Below are positions 5,927 through 6,910 of a stretch of 6,910 nt of DNA, piece by piece. The notes under the pieces are model-generated. The model was not told the DNA's origin. It did no database searches and was given only the letters and a program-made list of their open reading frames with translations. The stretch comes from Burkholderiaceae bacterium (lineage in GTDB: Bacteria > Pseudomonadota > Gammaproteobacteria > Burkholderiales > Burkholderiaceae): the NCBI GenBank assembly GCA_947373615.1, contig CANBYN010000096.1:1-6910 (forward strand). The letters are read 5' to 3'. A program made the translations under genes and the position numbers. The number at the start of each line of letters is the position of its first letter. Within the stretch, counting starts at the first letter, position 1.

Positions 5927-6193
5927 ATGAAGAAAATCATCATCGCTTTAGGCATTGCACTGAGTTTTTCCGCCCCTGCTTTTGCACTCTCGCAAGCTGA
6001 TTGTGAAGCGAAAGCTGTCAGCAAAGATGGTAAGCCTATTTACGGCGCCGCCAAAGATGCCTCCATTAAAAAATGTATGGGCGGAGCAGAAAAACCAAAT
6101 GATTGCGAAGCTAAAGCACTTAGCAAAGATGGCAAGCCACTTTATGGCGCTGCAAAAGCGGCCTCCATTAAAAAGTGTGAGGGTGGTAAGTAA
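5927..6193 (+). CDS. Small exported protein with two PsiF-like repeats
   Basis: 88 aa. A Sec signal peptide occupies about 1-20 (KK, hydrophobic core, AFA cleavage before L21), leaving a mature periplasmic protein of about 68 residues. It is almost entirely two tandem copies of one unit, residues 25-53 and 59-87, identical at 25 of 29 positions. Each has the pattern DCEAKA..SKDGKP.YGAAK.ASIKKC. Each unit has two cysteines 24 residues apart (C26/C50 and C60/C84), suggesting one disulphide per repeat in the periplasm. The pattern resembles the PsiF repeat of the phosphate-starvation-induced protein PsiF of E. coli, whose own function is unknown. The match is by eye and the cysteine spacing differs (21 in E. 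coli as I recall it), so I give no gene symbol. No role in phosphate response is shown by the sequence. Confidence 0.85.
   Translation: MKKIIIALGIALSFSAPAFALSQADCEAKAVSKDGKPIYGAAKDASIKKCMGGAEKPNDCEAKALSKDGKPLYGAAKAASIKKCEGGK
5999..6187 (+). repeat. Two tandem coding repeats in the psiF-like gene
   Basis: Units of 87 bases at 5999-6085 and 6101-6187, offset by 102 bases. By my count they differ at 18 of 87 bases, in 15 codons, of which 11 are synonymous. This indicates an old internal duplication kept under selection for the protein sequence, not a recent slippage event. Confidence 0.85.
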
Positions 6194-6234
6194 TTTGATT
6201 TAAATTCATTTTATTTTTTTAAAAAGCTTAAAGT

Positions 6235-6287
6235 AAACTGACCCCACATCCGTTGGATATCCAATCCAACGGATGTGGGGTCAGTTT
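6235..6287. repeat. Perfect inverted repeat, 24-bp arms, between convergent genes
   Basis: The left arm 6235-6258 (starting AAACTGACCCC) is the exact reverse complement of the right arm 6264-6287 (ending GGGGTCAGTTT), with the 5-base loop ATCCA at 6259-6263. It lies between the stop codons of two convergent genes, so it may serve as a two-way terminator or transcript 3'-end stabiliser. The T runs after the stem are short on both strands, and the stem is much longer than a normal intrinsic terminator. A REP-like or other small mobile palindrome is an alternative. The bases before it (6194-6234) are AT-rich with no gene. Confidence 0.9.
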
Positions 6288-6318
6288 CATTAGTAAAGCA
6301 TCCGCGAGCATCATTGCC

Positions 6319-6910
6319 CTACCTCACTGCACTCCAATCATCGACAAATGTTTGCAGATCTTTCATTGCCAAGTCTGATACGACCCAATACCCCATTCCC
6401 CCTGATACCCAATGGATTAATTGATAGCCTTGACGATCAAAAGTTTGTGAAGAAGCATCCGACTCTTTGCTTGGCCAGACATAAAGGTTAATGGGATGTT
6501 GATTATGGCGATAGACCAATACCGCAACAGGGTGATGATCAAGATAATCTAGTCGTCCGCCTGTCAATGGATATCCCTGTTGCGCAAGATCAATGACGGG
6601 TGGGGAATAATCAAGCTTTCCATTGAACCATGGCTTAACAGTGTGTTTGTCGGTAGAAATGACATCGGATAAATGGTCGACTTGGAGCGATCGGGCGTGA
6701 TTGGAAATCAATTCTTCGGTCAGCCGCTGTTGGGATGAAGGAACGGAGAGGTAGAGACCCACGCTCCACACTAGAGCGGCCATTCCCGCCACCATGGATC
6801 CGGCTCTGAGCCAATGAACGTACCAGACCTTGGGCGCTTCTTGCTGCCTTTGATGATCCTGCGGCAGACTCACCTTGATGCGATGAGCAAGATGGGATGG
6901 CGCTACAAAG
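6319..6910 (-). CDS. Transmembrane anti-sigma factor (RsiW/COG5662-like), N-terminus outside window
   Basis: The frame is open from the window edge at 6910 to the stop at 6319, giving 196 visible residues. A GTG at 6873 could be mistaken for the start, but the 12 codons before it (FVAPSHLAHRIK) continue the usual LAxRI pattern before the membrane segment. The gene therefore almost certainly begins to the right, where a zinc-binding anti-sigma domain would be expected. One membrane helix lies at about visible residues 33-55 (WLRAGSMVAGMAALVWSVGL). The periplasmic part holds GGRLDYLDHHPVAVLVYRH, NLYVWP and GYQLIHWVSGGMGYWVVSDL, typical of anti-sigma factors partnered with ECF sigma factors. It would hold its sigma factor at the membrane until an envelope or oxidative signal arrives. 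The sigma gene is presumably just upstream, outside the window. Confidence 0.8.
   Translation of the reverse strand, partial: FVAPSHLAHRIKVSLPQDHQRQQEAPKVWYVHWLRAGSMVAGMAALVWSVGLYLSVPSSQQRLTEELISNHARSLQVDHLSDVISTDKHTVKPWFNGKLDYSPPVIDLAQQGYPLTGGRLDYLDHHPVAVLVYRHNQHPINLYVWPSKESDASSQTFDRQGYQLIHWVSGGMGYWVVSDLAMKDLQTFVDDWSAVR

Overview
The window carries eight protein-coding genes, seven on the + strand and one on the - strand, with the last running off the right edge. The gene set and the moderate base composition point to a Gram-negative betaproteobacterium of the Burkholderiales. It looks most like a small-genome freshwater lineage such as Polynucleobacter. That placement is an impression from gene types and protein style, with no database search behind it.

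Left block (17-2494): a stand-alone ArnA-type decarboxylase/dehydrogenase and an ArnD-type deformylase sit 12 bases apart. They are two consecutive-pathway enzymes for making the 4-amino-4-deoxy-L-arabinose (L-Ara4N) group that decorates lipid A. A BCP/PrxQ peroxiredoxin follows after 33 bases with no visible terminator in between, so it may be the last gene of the same transcript. The spacer at 2495-2726 holds two intrinsic terminators and other small hairpins. The second terminator runs straight into the Shine-Dalgarno sequence of the next gene.

Middle block (2727-5848): a PIN-PhoH fusion ATPase (PhoH2/YlaK type) overlaps by 20 bases an NlpC/P60 lipoprotein that is probably a peptidoglycan endopeptidase. 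A textbook intrinsic terminator lies inside the signal-peptide codons of the lipoprotein gene. A small MscS-type mechanosensitive channel follows. Its best start is an ATG at 5027 with a good Shine-Dalgarno sequence, not the TTG 24 bases upstream.

Right block (5849-6910): a short exported protein made of two nearly identical PsiF-like repeats converges on a membrane anti-sigma factor of the RsiW/COG5662 kind, read from the - strand and missing its N-terminus here. Between the two stop codons is a perfect inverted repeat with 24-bp arms and a 5-base loop.

Most of the genes concern the cell envelope: lipid A charge, murein cleavage, osmotic safety and envelope stress signalling. They are mostly familiar housekeeping families. 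I found no convincing new multi-gene system. The points most worth following up are regulatory: the terminator inside the lipoprotein ORF, the terminator fused to the phoH ribosome binding site, and the long perfect hairpin at 6235-6287.
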